A DNA stretch of 64,000 bases from Bacteroidota bacterium (GTDB lineage: Bacteria > Bacteroidota > Bacteroidia > Cytophagales > Cyclobacteriaceae): positions 1 to 64,000 of the forward strand of contig JAFDYX010000033.1 of NCBI GenBank assembly GCA_018267215.1, written 5' to 3'. A program made the position numbers and the translations under genes. Each line of letters opens with the position of its first letter. Position 1 is the stretch's first letter. The notes under the pieces were generated by a model. That model ran no database searches. It saw only the letters and a list, made by a program, of their open reading frames with translations, and was not told where the DNA came from. Shown piece by piece: positions 36,758 through 44,974 of this stretch.

Positions 36758-37345
36758 TCAGAAGTTAAAATGTAAGACATCAGTATTGTGAATCGGAAAT
36801 GCGAGCATTACATCTCTAAAATATCGTATTGCTGTTGGTGGCGATTGATTACCATTTTCCAAATATTGTTTCACAAACTTCATTACCTGTCCATGTGTAA
36901 AGATGACGATTGTGGAGTGAGGCAATTCTCTTAATTTGTGCATAGAATCTGTGACCCTCAGTGCAAACTGACTAAATGATTCAGCTCCTGGCCCGTGAAC
37001 GAAAGAGGAATCACAATTATCCCAATATTCCTTAACGAGAGGTTGCCTATCCAAAGCAGTTGTGTTCTGGCAGACTAATGGAGAGAGGAACGTGAATTCG
37101 TGCAGTGGCCAGATTTCCACTGGAGTTTCTGGAAATTTGCCAATGAAAGGAGCCGCTGTCTGTTGTGTTCGGGTGTATTTCGTTACAATTATCAAATCAG
37201 GATTGCCTGAAATTCTATTTGACAGTGTGAGCGCTTCTTCTTTTCCCTTTTCTGTTAGGCCTATGGTTGCCGGGTCACTGGTCTTGTATCCCGCATTAGC
37301 CTCACTTTCAGCGTGCCTTATTAAAATGAGATTCAATTGATACAA
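36758..37345 (-). CDS. Histidine phosphatase (phosphoglycerate-mutase-like)
   Basis: The catalytic RHG-type motif is LILIRHAESEANA near the start, and the second catalytic His lies in VIFTHGQVMKF. GLTEKGKEEALTLS is also typical. The family removes phosphate from sugars, proteins or signalling nucleotides; the substrate here is not evident. Its ATG is one base before the stop of the small upstream gene, so the two are coupled. Within the mobile element it may act in nucleotide signalling, which is speculation. Confidence 0.88.
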   Translation of the reverse strand: MYQLNLILIRHAESEANAGYKTSDPATIGLTEKGKEEALTLSNRISGNPDLIIVTKYTRTQQTAAPFIGKFPETPVEIWPLHEFTFLSPLVCQNTTALDRQPLVKEYWDNCDSSFVHGPGAESFSQFALRVTDSMHKLRELPHSTIVIFTHGQVMKFVKQYLENGNQSPPTAIRYFRDVMLAFPIHNTDVLHFNF

Positions 37346-37573
37346 TTATTTGCCTTCGTTACACATGCGTTCCCATTCTATCGGAGACGGTTCACAATCA
37401 TAATCACTATCATCATTCTCGTGCAGATAATTTAGGATTTGTTCGCAAGTCAAATTACTCCCTCTTAATTGGGCTGCGTGATAATGGGCACGTGCCATAG
37501 CTTCTAACCTAATTTTATGTTTGGCTTTAGCAGCTTCGTATTGCTTTTGTTCTTCGATAACATCACTTTTCAT
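37346..37573 (-). CDS. Small charged hypothetical protein
   Basis: The 75 residues (EEQKQYEAAKAKHKIRLEAM, then EQILNYLHENDDSDYDCEPS) are helical and highly charged with an acidic tail. It ends directly at the start of the histidine phosphatase, so the two are probably translationally coupled. No family is recognised. Confidence 0.6.
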   Translation of the reverse strand: MKSDVIEEQKQYEAAKAKHKIRLEAMARAHYHAAQLRGSNLTCEQILNYLHENDDSDYDCEPSPIEWERMCNEGK

Positions 37574-37622
37574 GAGGGAGGAATTAAATTAGAATAGAGT
37601 ATTGACAAGTAAGATAATACAA

Positions 37623-38723
37623 TCAATCTTCATTTCTATCACTCCAAGCTTCATCATTGAAATCACTAAATACTTCATGCCACGCAATATCATGTGCACC
37701 GGCTAATCCAAGGGAAGGAAAGTGGGCATCAAACTCTTGATCATATTTCCTTTTACACAGCACAATTAATTCCTCTATCGTTTCTCCCGACAAGAGCTTT
37801 TCCTTTGTTGATGGCGACAAATCAACCAGCAACTTATAAACCGTCTCGGTAATAACAGGAAGGATACTTGACTTGTATTCTTCGGGGTCTTCTATATTAA
37901 CAATTGTTAGCACCTTTGAGACTGGTTCTTGCTTGAACAACTTAAAACCCATGTTTTCAGCTTTACCGTTATCGTACATCTGGATACTCTTAATGTCAAT
38001 AAATGTATCGGATATTTCGATCGTATCTTCCACTGCGGTCAAGTTACTATCAAATACTAAAAAGTTGCTTATTTTAACTCCATCAAAGGGATGACCAGAA
38101 GGCCTTACCACTAAATAGTAATCTCCTGAAAAATTTGTTCTACTCGAACCAAAATCCCCGAAATCAAAATTGTGCCTGATATCTTCGGGTATGGCGCTAC
38201 AACCGTATATATTAAACATATTGTTTAACTTTCGATCTGAGAAATCAGCTTGCGATAAAATTCTGTCAATCCCTCTCAATAGTGTCATTGGACGAAATGT
38301 ATTTGATTTACTTTTGTTAAGTAGCGCTGATTGAATAAAGGCCACATTTACAGCTTCCTTTCCTGGATCAAATTCCGATCTCAAACAGTAGCTTGAATAA
38401 ATTTGTATTTCATCAAATGCTGAGTCTAACTGACCTAGATGAAACCGAGTCACTTCAATTTCCTCATTGTCGTCAAATTGGATATCCTCAACGACTAAAA
38501 GAAAGCGGATCGCTGGCACATGGGCAGAATAAACATAATCAAAAGAAAGGTAAAGCCACTCTGAACAAAAGCCGGGATCTCCGAGTCCCAGTAAAGATGA
38601 GATCGTGTAATAAAGCTCCGCAGTAATAAATTTTCCAAGCGAATGATCAGTAACTGCAAAATTGAAAGAGTCTCTTTTCATATATTTTTTTTCACCAATA
38701 TACGAATGACTGTTATAGTCCAC
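37623..38723 (-). CDS. Unknown cytoplasmic protein of the mobile element
   Basis: The 366-residue protein is acidic and shows no signal peptide, membrane helix or known catalytic motif. Recognisable segments include NFAVTDHSLGKFITAELYYT, FNIYGCSAIPEDIRHNFDFG, and LAGAHDIAWHEVFSDFNDE near the C-terminus. A start at the internal Met of MKRDSFNF (38681) is also plausible. It is divergent from the small XRE regulator and lies upstream of the small gene and the phosphatase on the same strand, possibly one operon. Confidence 0.65.
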   Translation of the reverse strand: MDYNSHSYIGEKKYMKRDSFNFAVTDHSLGKFITAELYYTISSLLGLGDPGFCSEWLYLSFDYVYSAHVPAIRFLLVVEDIQFDDNEEIEVTRFHLGQLDSAFDEIQIYSSYCLRSEFDPGKEAVNVAFIQSALLNKSKSNTFRPMTLLRGIDRILSQADFSDRKLNNMFNIYGCSAIPEDIRHNFDFGDFGSSRTNFSGDYYLVVRPSGHPFDGVKISNFLVFDSNLTAVEDTIEISDTFIDIKSIQMYDNGKAENMGFKLFKQEPVSKVLTIVNIEDPEEYKSSILPVITETVYKLLVDLSPSTKEKLLSGETIEELIVLCKRKYDQEFDAHFPSLGLAGAHDIAWHEVFSDFNDEAWSDRNED

Positions 38724-38749
38724 AAATCTAAAATAGACATATAAATAGC

Positions 38750-38992
38750 TTGCCTCTTGTGAAAGAGGTAATCAACGAAACATTTGGTAAGGTCATTAAG
38801 CAACTTCGTGAAGAACGGGGCTTAAGTCAGCAAGAGCTCGCTGATTATGCCGAACTGGACCGATCTTATATTTCCGACATGGAACGAGGTAGATATAACC
38901 CCACACTTCATACTATTTACAAGCTTGCTGAGATTTTAAAAGTCAAGCCGAGTGAAATACTCCAAAAGGTGGACAAGCTTTTAAAGCTCTGA
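38750..38992 (+). CDS. XRE-family transcriptional regulator
   Basis: The 80-residue protein is almost entirely a Cro/CI-type helix-turn-helix: FGKVIKQLREERGLSQQELA, DYAELDRSYISDMERGRYNP, TLHTIYKLAEILKVKPSE. Such small repressors control restriction-modification (C proteins) or mobile-element genes. The frame opens with TTG 38750; GTG 38759 is an alternative. It is divergent from the unknown 366-residue gene and probably regulates that intergenic region. Confidence 0.85.
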   Translation: MPLVKEVINETFGKVIKQLREERGLSQQELADYAELDRSYISDMERGRYNPTLHTIYKLAEILKVKPSEILQKVDKLLKL

Positions 38993-39014
38993 GCCGTCTG
39001 CTTTTTTTTGACCT

Positions 39015-41150
39015 TCATATTCTGTTACCGGATCGTAATTTTTTTAGCTTTCCACCCAGCAAAGTCATCTCCAATTTTTTTAGTGATCCCAATGTCAAAT
39101 CACTTGCCAGTTCTGACGCTTGAAAAGTGAATCCATATTTATGTACGCTATACCCTCTGATAAGACCTGAGTCAGGGAATTTGTGTTCTGTAACATCGAA
39201 TCCATTCTTCTTGAGTGTACCCAAAAATTTGTAGGTATCAAATGATTTATTTTCGATGATACTTTGTTTAGCTAGTCCACCGATTTCTGCTGCGATCCTT
39301 TTTCTGGCTTTTTCTTTTTCGATTGCAGGTTTGCTATATGTTTCATTTTGGGAAAGCAGCTGAGCCAAATCATTAAGTGACTTGGAGGAGTTAGACTTTT
39401 GATTGGAATTATTTAATGCTTCGGAATTGTCTGCTGTTATTTCAGTACTATTTTGAGAGATCTCGTTAGCATGTAATTTTTCATTTCCAAAATAGTTCGG
39501 GTTGACACTTTCCGGGATGTCATTTGGAATTTCTTTTCTGGCCTTTACACTTTTGCTTTCATTTTTTTCAATCGGACTATTCTCTGAATTGGAGCCAGTG
39601 AACGTAACCGGGGAATTCGAAGTGTGGGATGCCGTATTGTGAGATGTTGTTGAACCGGCTTCGGCTTTGACAGAAACACCCTGAGATTTTTCCTTTACCT
39701 CATTACTTTTCTGAATTTGAGGACTTACGAATAGGCCGCTCTTTATCAATTTGTCTAGGCTAAATTCTCCATTTGCAATATCCTTGTCGTAGTAATGTTC
39801 ACAATCACTGTGCACGGTATAGCCCGCTAGTTGTCCTTGATTGTACCGGAGATGAATATGATAACCTTTTTGCTCAATCGCTTGAATAAATTCTTGATAG
39901 GATTTATATCGATGACCACTTGTTGAATCTTTTAAATCGCTCTCAATTCTAGCCAGATCAATTGAGCGAATTAATTCCCTGGCAGGGCCTTCTTCAGGAT
40001 CGTTTTTAGGAATTCCCGTTGCCCCTTGAAAGTGGAGGTGTGGAGAGGAAGCAACTACATTATCACCATCTGTTATATGATTGGCAATACGGATCGCTTC
40101 CATTGCCTGCTTGTTCAGATTTGACAGGGTAAGACTGCTTCCAATTTCTGAAGCGTTGAAAAACAGTCCATCCTTTTCAATTCCATAGCCTCTCAATTTC
40201 CCGGTGTCACTATTAAAATGTTCTTTTACCTGGATTCCCTTTGATCTGAGTATGCCAAAATAAATTTGCGGATTAAAAACCTGTTGACCTTTTAGCGCTT
40301 CAGTAAAACTCTCGTTTAAAATACCTTGGATACTAATTTTAAGAGAGCTTAAGTTTACGGATTCGTCATCACGTTTTTGATTGGTTCTTTTGGTCAACCT
40401 TTCAAGAATAAACTCGTTACCGAGAGCCGAAGCTTTTACAAGTCTCTCTCCAGTCTTTCCAAGCGCATATCCGGAAATCTTGTCCGTCAAGACTCCTTCC
40501 GGGGATTTCTTGTAATAGATCTTTACTTTAAACCCTTTCGCTTTCAGATTATTGAAATATTTTTCGGGTCTGAAATTATTCCCTTCATCAACTGATAATC
40601 GCGCGCATTCAGAAACTTCCTCTCGTATCTTTTCAAAACTACCCAGAGTGGTTGAAAATTTGTTCACGGTATTTTTGACTGCCTGACGCTCTTTCATAAC
40701 GACAGATGCCCTTACCATACCCCTTTCCTTTGCGATTTCATCACCGAGGCGTTGACTCAAAGCAAGTTCATTTTTATGTCGGTATAAATTGCCGCTTTCA
40801 TCGATACGATTAGCCACGATGTGCAAATGGTAATGGTCTTTGTCCTGATGAAGGAATGCGATTGATTGATGGTTGGTCAATGCCGCTTTTTGCAAAAACG
40901 AACTAGCAATTTCTTTCCAATCTGCCCGGGTCAATTTTTTGCCATCGGCAATGCTTGGCGAAAGGAATATATGGGCGGTCAGATTTTGCGCCCTTCCTTC
41001 ATAAAGTTTTTGCCTGGTCAACATTTGCATTTCAATTTCCTTCCAATTGTCTCCAAATACATTATTTATTGAGATAATTTCGGAGTGCTCCTTTATGTTG
41101 TATTGCAGAGTATCTCGGAGACTGACATTTGACTTCATCTTACCAATCAT
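39015..41150 (-). CDS. mobB: MOB-type relaxase with C-terminal tandem repeats
   Basis: The N-terminal relaxase domain has the three-histidine metal motif DKDHYHLHIVANRI (H106, H108, H110), preceded by LTAHIFLSPSIADG. It nicks oriT and guides strand transfer. From about residue 170 to the end, four copies of an about 75-85 residue unit repeat the pattern F..L...GF.V......G...GY.....G......S.LG..LTL..L, for example YFGILRSKGIQVKEHF and FLGTLKKNGFDVTEHKF. A Ser/Asn-rich linker separates the last copy. A start at 41138 is also possible; either way it overlaps or abuts mobC. Confidence 0.85.
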   Translation of the reverse strand: MIGKMKSNVSLRDTLQYNIKEHSEIISINNVFGDNWKEIEMQMLTRQKLYEGRAQNLTAHIFLSPSIADGKKLTRADWKEIASSFLQKAALTNHQSIAFLHQDKDHYHLHIVANRIDESGNLYRHKNELALSQRLGDEIAKERGMVRASVVMKERQAVKNTVNKFSTTLGSFEKIREEVSECARLSVDEGNNFRPEKYFNNLKAKGFKVKIYYKKSPEGVLTDKISGYALGKTGERLVKASALGNEFILERLTKRTNQKRDDESVNLSSLKISIQGILNESFTEALKGQQVFNPQIYFGILRSKGIQVKEHFNSDTGKLRGYGIEKDGLFFNASEIGSSLTLSNLNKQAMEAIRIANHITDGDNVVASSPHLHFQGATGIPKNDPEEGPARELIRSIDLARIESDLKDSTSGHRYKSYQEFIQAIEQKGYHIHLRYNQGQLAGYTVHSDCEHYYDKDIANGEFSLDKLIKSGLFVSPQIQKSNEVKEKSQGVSVKAEAGSTTSHNTASHTSNSPVTFTGSNSENSPIEKNESKSVKARKEIPNDIPESVNPNYFGNEKLHANEISQNSTEITADNSEALNNSNQKSNSSKSLNDLAQLLSQNETYSKPAIEKEKARKRIAAEIGGLAKQSIIENKSFDTYKFLGTLKKNGFDVTEHKFPDSGLIRGYSVHKYGFTFQASELASDLTLGSLKKLEMTLLGGKLKKLRSGNRI

Positions 41151-41478
41151 GTTTGTCGATTACTTTTTGGATGGAAAGCACCAATTGTTCGATATGATAA
41201 TTGAGGCTTGGATCATGGGCTTTGATGAGGTTGCTGAGACGCCTGAAAACCGTACGATGTTCGTTTAATGCTTGTAGCAAGTTATCTGTCATAACCATAT
41301 CTTCTTTCTTTGCCGGCTGAATGACGAATCCCTTGGTAAGCATCTCTCTTATAAATTTTTGTGGTCTAGTGTCGTTGGCATCTTTTAGTAGTTTTTTGAA
41401 TGATTCATTTTCAGGTTTATTGAGCCTGACTGTGTAGTTAATGCTTCTGACTAAGTCAGGATTTTTCTTCTTATTCAT
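41140..41478 (-). CDS. mobC: MobC-like relaxosome accessory protein
   Basis: The N-terminus (VRSINYTVRLNKPENESF, then KLLKDANDTRPQKFIREML) fits a ribbon-helix-helix DNA-binding module, and the C-terminal half is helical (LNEHRTVFRRLSNLIKAHD), as in Bacteroidota MobA/MobC accessory proteins that load the relaxase at oriT. It overlaps the relaxase start by 11 bases. The region upstream of its ATG holds two short hairpins. Confidence 0.8.
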   Translation of the reverse strand: MNKKKNPDLVRSINYTVRLNKPENESFKKLLKDANDTRPQKFIREMLTKGFVIQPAKKEDMVMTDNLLQALNEHRTVFRRLSNLIKAHDPSLNYHIEQLVLSIQKVIDKHDW

Positions 41479-41502
41479 AAGGGAAAAATTTGATTTGGTA
41501 AA

Positions 41503-41528
41503 GCGGCTTGCCGCCTGGGGCTTGCCCC
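41503..41528 (-). other. Paired stem-loops upstream of mobC, candidate oriT or regulatory site
   Basis: GCGG-CTTG-CCGC (41503-41514) and GGGG-CTTG-CCCC (41517-41528) are two adjacent short hairpins with the same CTTG loop. They lie 25 bases upstream of the mobC ATG. The neighbouring 41,590-41,710 stretch has many degenerate TTGA/TTCA repeats. An origin of transfer is often placed here, next to the mob genes; this is inferred from position. Confidence 0.45.
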
Positions 41529-41714
41529 CTTTTGAAGCATAGCGAAAAAAGCAAGAGAAAAACCGTTTCGGTTTTTAATCTTGCCAGTGCTCAAAAAATT
41601 TAACCTTATTGAATAAAATTGACCTTGATTTGACATCGCTCGCTTTGATTGAATTTTCTTGAACATAGTTTACTCAGAATGAACTTGAATGGACTAACCT
41701 GAACAGGATTGCCC

Positions 41715-42044
41715 TTACTTTAATTTAAAACTTCCTGGGATGGCAGCTTCCTCCTCAAGTTCGTGAGCATCTTTAAAGTCATACTTGGAATTCGCGAGAG
41801 GGGTAGTTTGAATTTTCTTTTCGCTGCCTGGAAACTTCCTTTTGAATTTCTTTACAGCTTTACATAAGCTAAAATAGTTAAGTTTCACCTCTTCGCCCGT
41901 ATGCCGTTGCAAATCAACCTCTATTACTCGTTTGAGAAGATTTATCTTCCATCCCAAAATAATGGTAGCATACTCATCAGCAATGGCATCGTAAACATTC
42001 CTGTTTTTCTCCTTTAGGAATTGTACAATTAGATTCTTTTTCAT
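41715..42044 (-). CDS. Hypothetical basic protein of the mobile element
   Basis: The 109 residues are basic and helical (KKNLIVQFLKEKNRNVYDAI, then NYFSLCKAVKKFKRKFPGSE) with an acidic end (AHELEEEAAIPGSFK). The composition suits nucleic-acid binding. It follows the ParA-like ATPase and the single-pass membrane protein on the same strand and precedes mobC, a context seen in mobilizable elements. No family is recognised. Confidence 0.6.
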   Translation of the reverse strand: MKKNLIVQFLKEKNRNVYDAIADEYATIILGWKINLLKRVIEVDLQRHTGEEVKLNYFSLCKAVKKFKRKFPGSEKKIQTTPLANSKYDFKDAHELEEEAAIPGSFKLK

Positions 42045-42066
42045 TTGATCGTTTCTTTTATTAAAC

Positions 42067-42588
42067 TCAATCTATTTTCCCAACATAAACCCTGATGGTA
42101 TCTTTCTTAACCTGCTCATACTGGGTCCAGAAATCTATTACGGCTCCTTTGGCTTTGGAAAATTCCAGGTAAACATAACCTTGACTGTCCTTTTTTACTG
42201 ATCGTATAAATGTTTCGTCTGCTCCCTTAGAGGCAGCAATGATCAATGAGGCCTTTCGCACATCATTGTACTGACGCCACCAAATGAGGGAAACAGCGAC
42301 TACAAGAACAGCACTCAAGCCAACGAATAACCATCGAAGGGATTCTGCGAATTTGAATTTCCATGCTTCCCCACGTTCATTGAAATTATATACAGTTGGA
42401 TTGAGTTTCTTCAATGCTTCCTCAATGCTTCGAGCAACTTGCTCATTTCCAACTTTATTTGAATTAAGTTCGCGATGAATAGTATAAAGTGCAGGAACTA
42501 CTGGATCGTGTGGGCTAAATTCAAACCCGTATTTAATTAAGACTTGGGCACAATAAACCTTGAGCAGTTTTTCTTGTTTTTCAGTCAT
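42067..42588 (-). CDS. Single-pass membrane protein next to parA
   Basis: The N-terminal cytoplasmic half is helical (EKLLKVYCAQVLIKYGFEF, RSIEEALKKLNPTV). One membrane helix follows (WLFVGLSAVLVVAVSLIWW), then a C-terminal domain (FIRSVKKDSQGYVYLEFS). It starts five bases after the ParA-like stop. Its role is unknown; it could anchor partitioning or transfer factors at the membrane. Confidence 0.65.
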   Translation of the reverse strand: MTEKQEKLLKVYCAQVLIKYGFEFSPHDPVVPALYTIHRELNSNKVGNEQVARSIEEALKKLNPTVYNFNERGEAWKFKFAESLRWLFVGLSAVLVVAVSLIWWRQYNDVRKASLIIAASKGADETFIRSVKKDSQGYVYLEFSKAKGAVIDFWTQYEQVKKDTIRVYVGKID

Positions 42589-42592
42589 TGGC

Positions 42593-43279
42593 TTAGAGTG
42601 GAATACTGTCTACACAACCTTTGAAATAAACAGCTTTGAATGGGCTCAATCCCGAAAGCCCCTTTCCATTTTGCAGAACGTTTTCTGCTGTTCGCATGGC
42701 CAATTCCCCTTTATCATTAACCAAGTCATAGCTAAAATATTCCAGTCCACTATTGGAACAATACTTTTCAAAAGTGGATAGTTGTTCGGCTGACATTGGG
42801 AAATGATTATTTCGCGCAATTACGATTTTGAACTGACCATCTACTGAACCTACCAACTCAACCAAGTACTCCATTGTCGCCTTGAAATTATTTCCTCCTG
42901 CTACCACACAAACAATTATCAACTCAATGCCAGACATATCCAACATCTCCTTCACATTATTTGGATTGCTTGCTGCAAAATATTTCGGAAGCTGCTCTGC
43001 AACGCTGGCACCATTGTCCACAATAAATAGCCTCCTGTTTACTGCAGCTACACTCTCAAAGAGTGAATTGAAAGCGCTTCTGTCTATCCTTTTGGTTTCG
43101 CGATCAAGGAATGAAACTTTGATCGGAGCGCGATAAGCCAGATGTTTTGAAATGGACGTTGTGGCATCATCGCTGTCAATAACGAGCGAGTCCTGATGCT
43201 TCTCAGCGATCATAAAAGTTAAAACACTTTTACCAATACCTCCTTTAGCTTGGGTAATCGAAATTATTTTTTTTGTCAT
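42593..43279 (-). CDS. ParA/MinD-like P-loop ATPase
   Basis: The deviant Walker A motif of the ParA family is QAKGGIGKSVLTF at residues about 9-21, and LVIDSDDATT matches the following strand. Length is 228 residues. ParA ATPases move DNA or protein complexes; in mobilizable elements they often sit in front of mob genes. It is the first gene of the rightmost minus-strand operon (parA, membrane protein, basic protein, mobC, relaxase). Confidence 0.85.
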   Translation of the reverse strand: MTKKIISITQAKGGIGKSVLTFMIAEKHQDSLVIDSDDATTSISKHLAYRAPIKVSFLDRETKRIDRSAFNSLFESVAAVNRRLFIVDNGASVAEQLPKYFAASNPNNVKEMLDMSGIELIIVCVVAGGNNFKATMEYLVELVGSVDGQFKIVIARNNHFPMSAEQLSTFEKYCSNSGLEYFSYDLVNDKGELAMRTAENVLQNGKGLSGLSPFKAVYFKGCVDSIPL

Positions 43280-43666
43280 ATTTATTAGGTTTTATTTTTA
43301 AAAATGAGTGACATAGTTTTGCGTAAGTCATGTTTAGGAGAACGTCACTGTCTATACAATTAAGTCACGCTAATTCTGCAGTTTGGAAACAAAAAATATT
43401 GTGGCTTTGGATATCTCGGATATAGAGTCAAAAAAGTGTGATTATAGCCACTATAGGCTAATCGATATTTGTGTAGGCCTCTGATTTCAGCTTTGAGCAT
43501 CAAAAGGATGAGTCGGGGAAACTGTCCATTAAATGACACAACCGTAATTAAAATCGAGAGAACGTTGAGATTATCTCTCGCTCAACAGAAATCAAACCTA
43601 AATTTGCTAACCAATTGACTTTCCGGTTTACGAAAGGTATTGAGGTGCGTTGACAAATTCATTTCA
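43280..43666. other. Gene-free region containing the probable right end of the mobile element
   Basis: No gene is visible over 387 bases. It separates parA (minus) from the chromosomal LysE gene (plus), so it should contain the right att site. An inverted repeat CGAGAGA/TCTCTCG lies at 43555-43561 and 43574-43580, interleaved with GTTGAG (43564-43569) and CTCAAC (43581-43586). A second short inverted repeat TAGCC/GGCTA lies near 43,450. No copy of the tRNA-Arg 3' end was found. Confidence 0.5.
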
Positions 43667-44278
43667 ATGATTGTTCAAGTTTTTACTATCGGTCTCGTTG
43701 TTAGCTTCATTGGCTCAATCCTTCCTGGCACACTGAGTATTATTGTAATACAATTGGGGCTGGAGAACAAACTAAAAACAGCATTAAAATTCGCATTAGC
43801 TGTAGCGTTTACTGAATATCCATACGCGTGGATAGCTGTGAGATTCGAGTCTTGGATTACCTCCTCTGTGTTTGTACAAGAAAACTTTGAACTACTTGCC
43901 GCCATTGTGATGATTTCGTTGGGTGTAATTGGTTTGTGGTCAGCTCGAAAACCCACAGGCGGAAAACAGGTAAGCTTTATGGAGAGCGGATTTCGAAGGG
44001 GTTTGATTTTGGGTTTCCTTAGTCCGCAAGCTATACCTTGGTGGATTGGAGTAGTTGCCTATCTGAAGGCTGAAGGGTGGATAATTATTGATACCTCGCT
44101 TCGCATGAATAGCTTTGTTTTGGGAACAGCCATTGGCGCTCTGGCTTCTCTCACGTTACTTGCAACGGTGTCGCAAAAACTGTCGGGCTTGTTTCAAAAC
44201 AACATCTATGTGCGATTCATGCCAGGAGCTCTATTATTATTTTTTGGTCTTTACGCATTCCATGAATATCTATTCTGA
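43667..44278 (+). CDS. LysE-type amino-acid exporter family protein
   Basis: The protein has about six membrane helices, beginning IVQVFTIGLVVSFIGSILPG. The PG in the first helix region and the glutamate-containing LALAVAFTEYPYA-like stretch recall the LysE/RhtB exporter fold. I use ATG 43667 rather than an upstream TTG. The family exports amino acids or related small solutes; the substrate is unknown. It stands alone at the right flank of the mobile element. Confidence 0.7.
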   Translation: MIVQVFTIGLVVSFIGSILPGTLSIIVIQLGLENKLKTALKFALAVAFTEYPYAWIAVRFESWITSSVFVQENFELLAAIVMISLGVIGLWSARKPTGGKQVSFMESGFRRGLILGFLSPQAIPWWIGVVAYLKAEGWIIIDTSLRMNSFVLGTAIGALASLTLLATVSQKLSGLFQNNIYVRFMPGALLLFFGLYAFHEYLF

Positions 44279-44376
44279 TAAGGTCTACAGAAATGGTGTG
44301 CTTATTTTAATAAACCTCCCTGTCCTGATCTATATGAACTTCGTAAAAACAAAATCCATCATACGATACCTTTCTT

Positions 44377-44973
44377 TCATTTAGGATTTTTGATTTGCAT
44401 TGTAGTTGCCTCTATCACAATTACGACTGAAACCTCATCACCTACTACAAGCGTATTCATCCAGTCGCCACTGCCTACGCCATAATCAGTCCTTGATATT
44501 TTGAATTCTGATTTTAGACCAATCAGGTTGAGCGATTTTTTTACAGGATGTTCCCCGAAGCCCATAATTTTGAATGGAATTTCTACATCACGGGTTAAGC
44601 CATGAATGCTGAGTTGACCAAGCAATCTGAAATTCGATTCAGAAATTCGCTCAACGCTGGTTGATCGCAAAGTCATTTTCGGGAAGCGTTTGGCATCAAA
44701 AAAGTGTGCGGATAAAAGATCATTGTCCCTCTTTACGTTGTCGGTGTTTACACTCTCGATATCGGTCGAAAAATCAATTTTTGCTTCTTTTGGATTGGCT
44801 GGATCAAAATCCATTTTTCCAGAAAACCTTTGAAACCTTCCATAAACAGGAGTAAAATAATGGTTGATTGAAAAATTAATCGAGCTGTGCGCGTAATCGA
44901 TAGACCAGGTTTGTGCTTGAGCCCCAAGTGCAAATAGTACTACAAGAAGCACAAGATTGATGAAGGCTTTCAT
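44377..44973 (-). CDS. YceI-family periplasmic lipid-binding protein
   Basis: A signal peptide (FINLVLLVVLFALGAQAQ) precedes a YceI lipocalin-like fold: WSIDYAHSSINFSINHY, then FSGKMDFDPANPKEAKIDFS and LLGQLSIHGLTRDVEIP. Members bind isoprenoid quinones or lipids in the periplasm. It lies one base after the histidine kinase stop on the same strand, so the two may be co-transcribed. It is the second YceI protein in this cluster. Confidence 0.88.
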   Translation of the reverse strand: MKAFINLVLLVVLFALGAQAQTWSIDYAHSSINFSINHYFTPVYGRFQRFSGKMDFDPANPKEAKIDFSTDIESVNTDNVKRDNDLLSAHFFDAKRFPKMTLRSTSVERISESNFRLLGQLSIHGLTRDVEIPFKIMGFGEHPVKKSLNLIGLKSEFKISRTDYGVGSGDWMNTLVVGDEVSVVIVIEATTMQIKNPK

Positions 44974-44974
44974 T

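Larger units (their letters stand above)
20542..43600. mobile_element. Integrative, probably mobilizable, element at tRNA-Arg carrying restriction-modification and other defence cargo
   Basis: The left edge is set by tRNA-Arg, into which a large serine recombinase reads. Near the right edge lie a ParA-like ATPase, MobC and a relaxase, after which ordinary chromosomal genes resume (LysE family, YceI). Cargo between them includes a type I restriction-modification operon with inserted defence-like genes and a toxin-antitoxin remnant. No coupling protein (VirD4/TraG) or conjugation pore genes are visible, so it would be mobilizable rather than self-transmissible. No long direct repeat of the tRNA 3' end was found on the right, so that boundary (43,280-43,660) is approximate. 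Serine recombinases need only very short core repeats. Confidence 0.6.

Noticed and set aside
41475..41666. 63-codon minus-strand frame between mobC and the next gene.
   Set aside because: It spans the hairpin and repeat region proposed as oriT, has no domain pattern, and its composition is that of the A/T-rich repeats.
43280..43666. A repeat of the tRNA-Arg 3' end at the right boundary of the mobile element.
   Set aside because: I searched the region by eye for CCCAGTTCGATTCTGGG and GGGACTACCA and saw no copy. The recombinase is of the serine type, which needs only a very short core.
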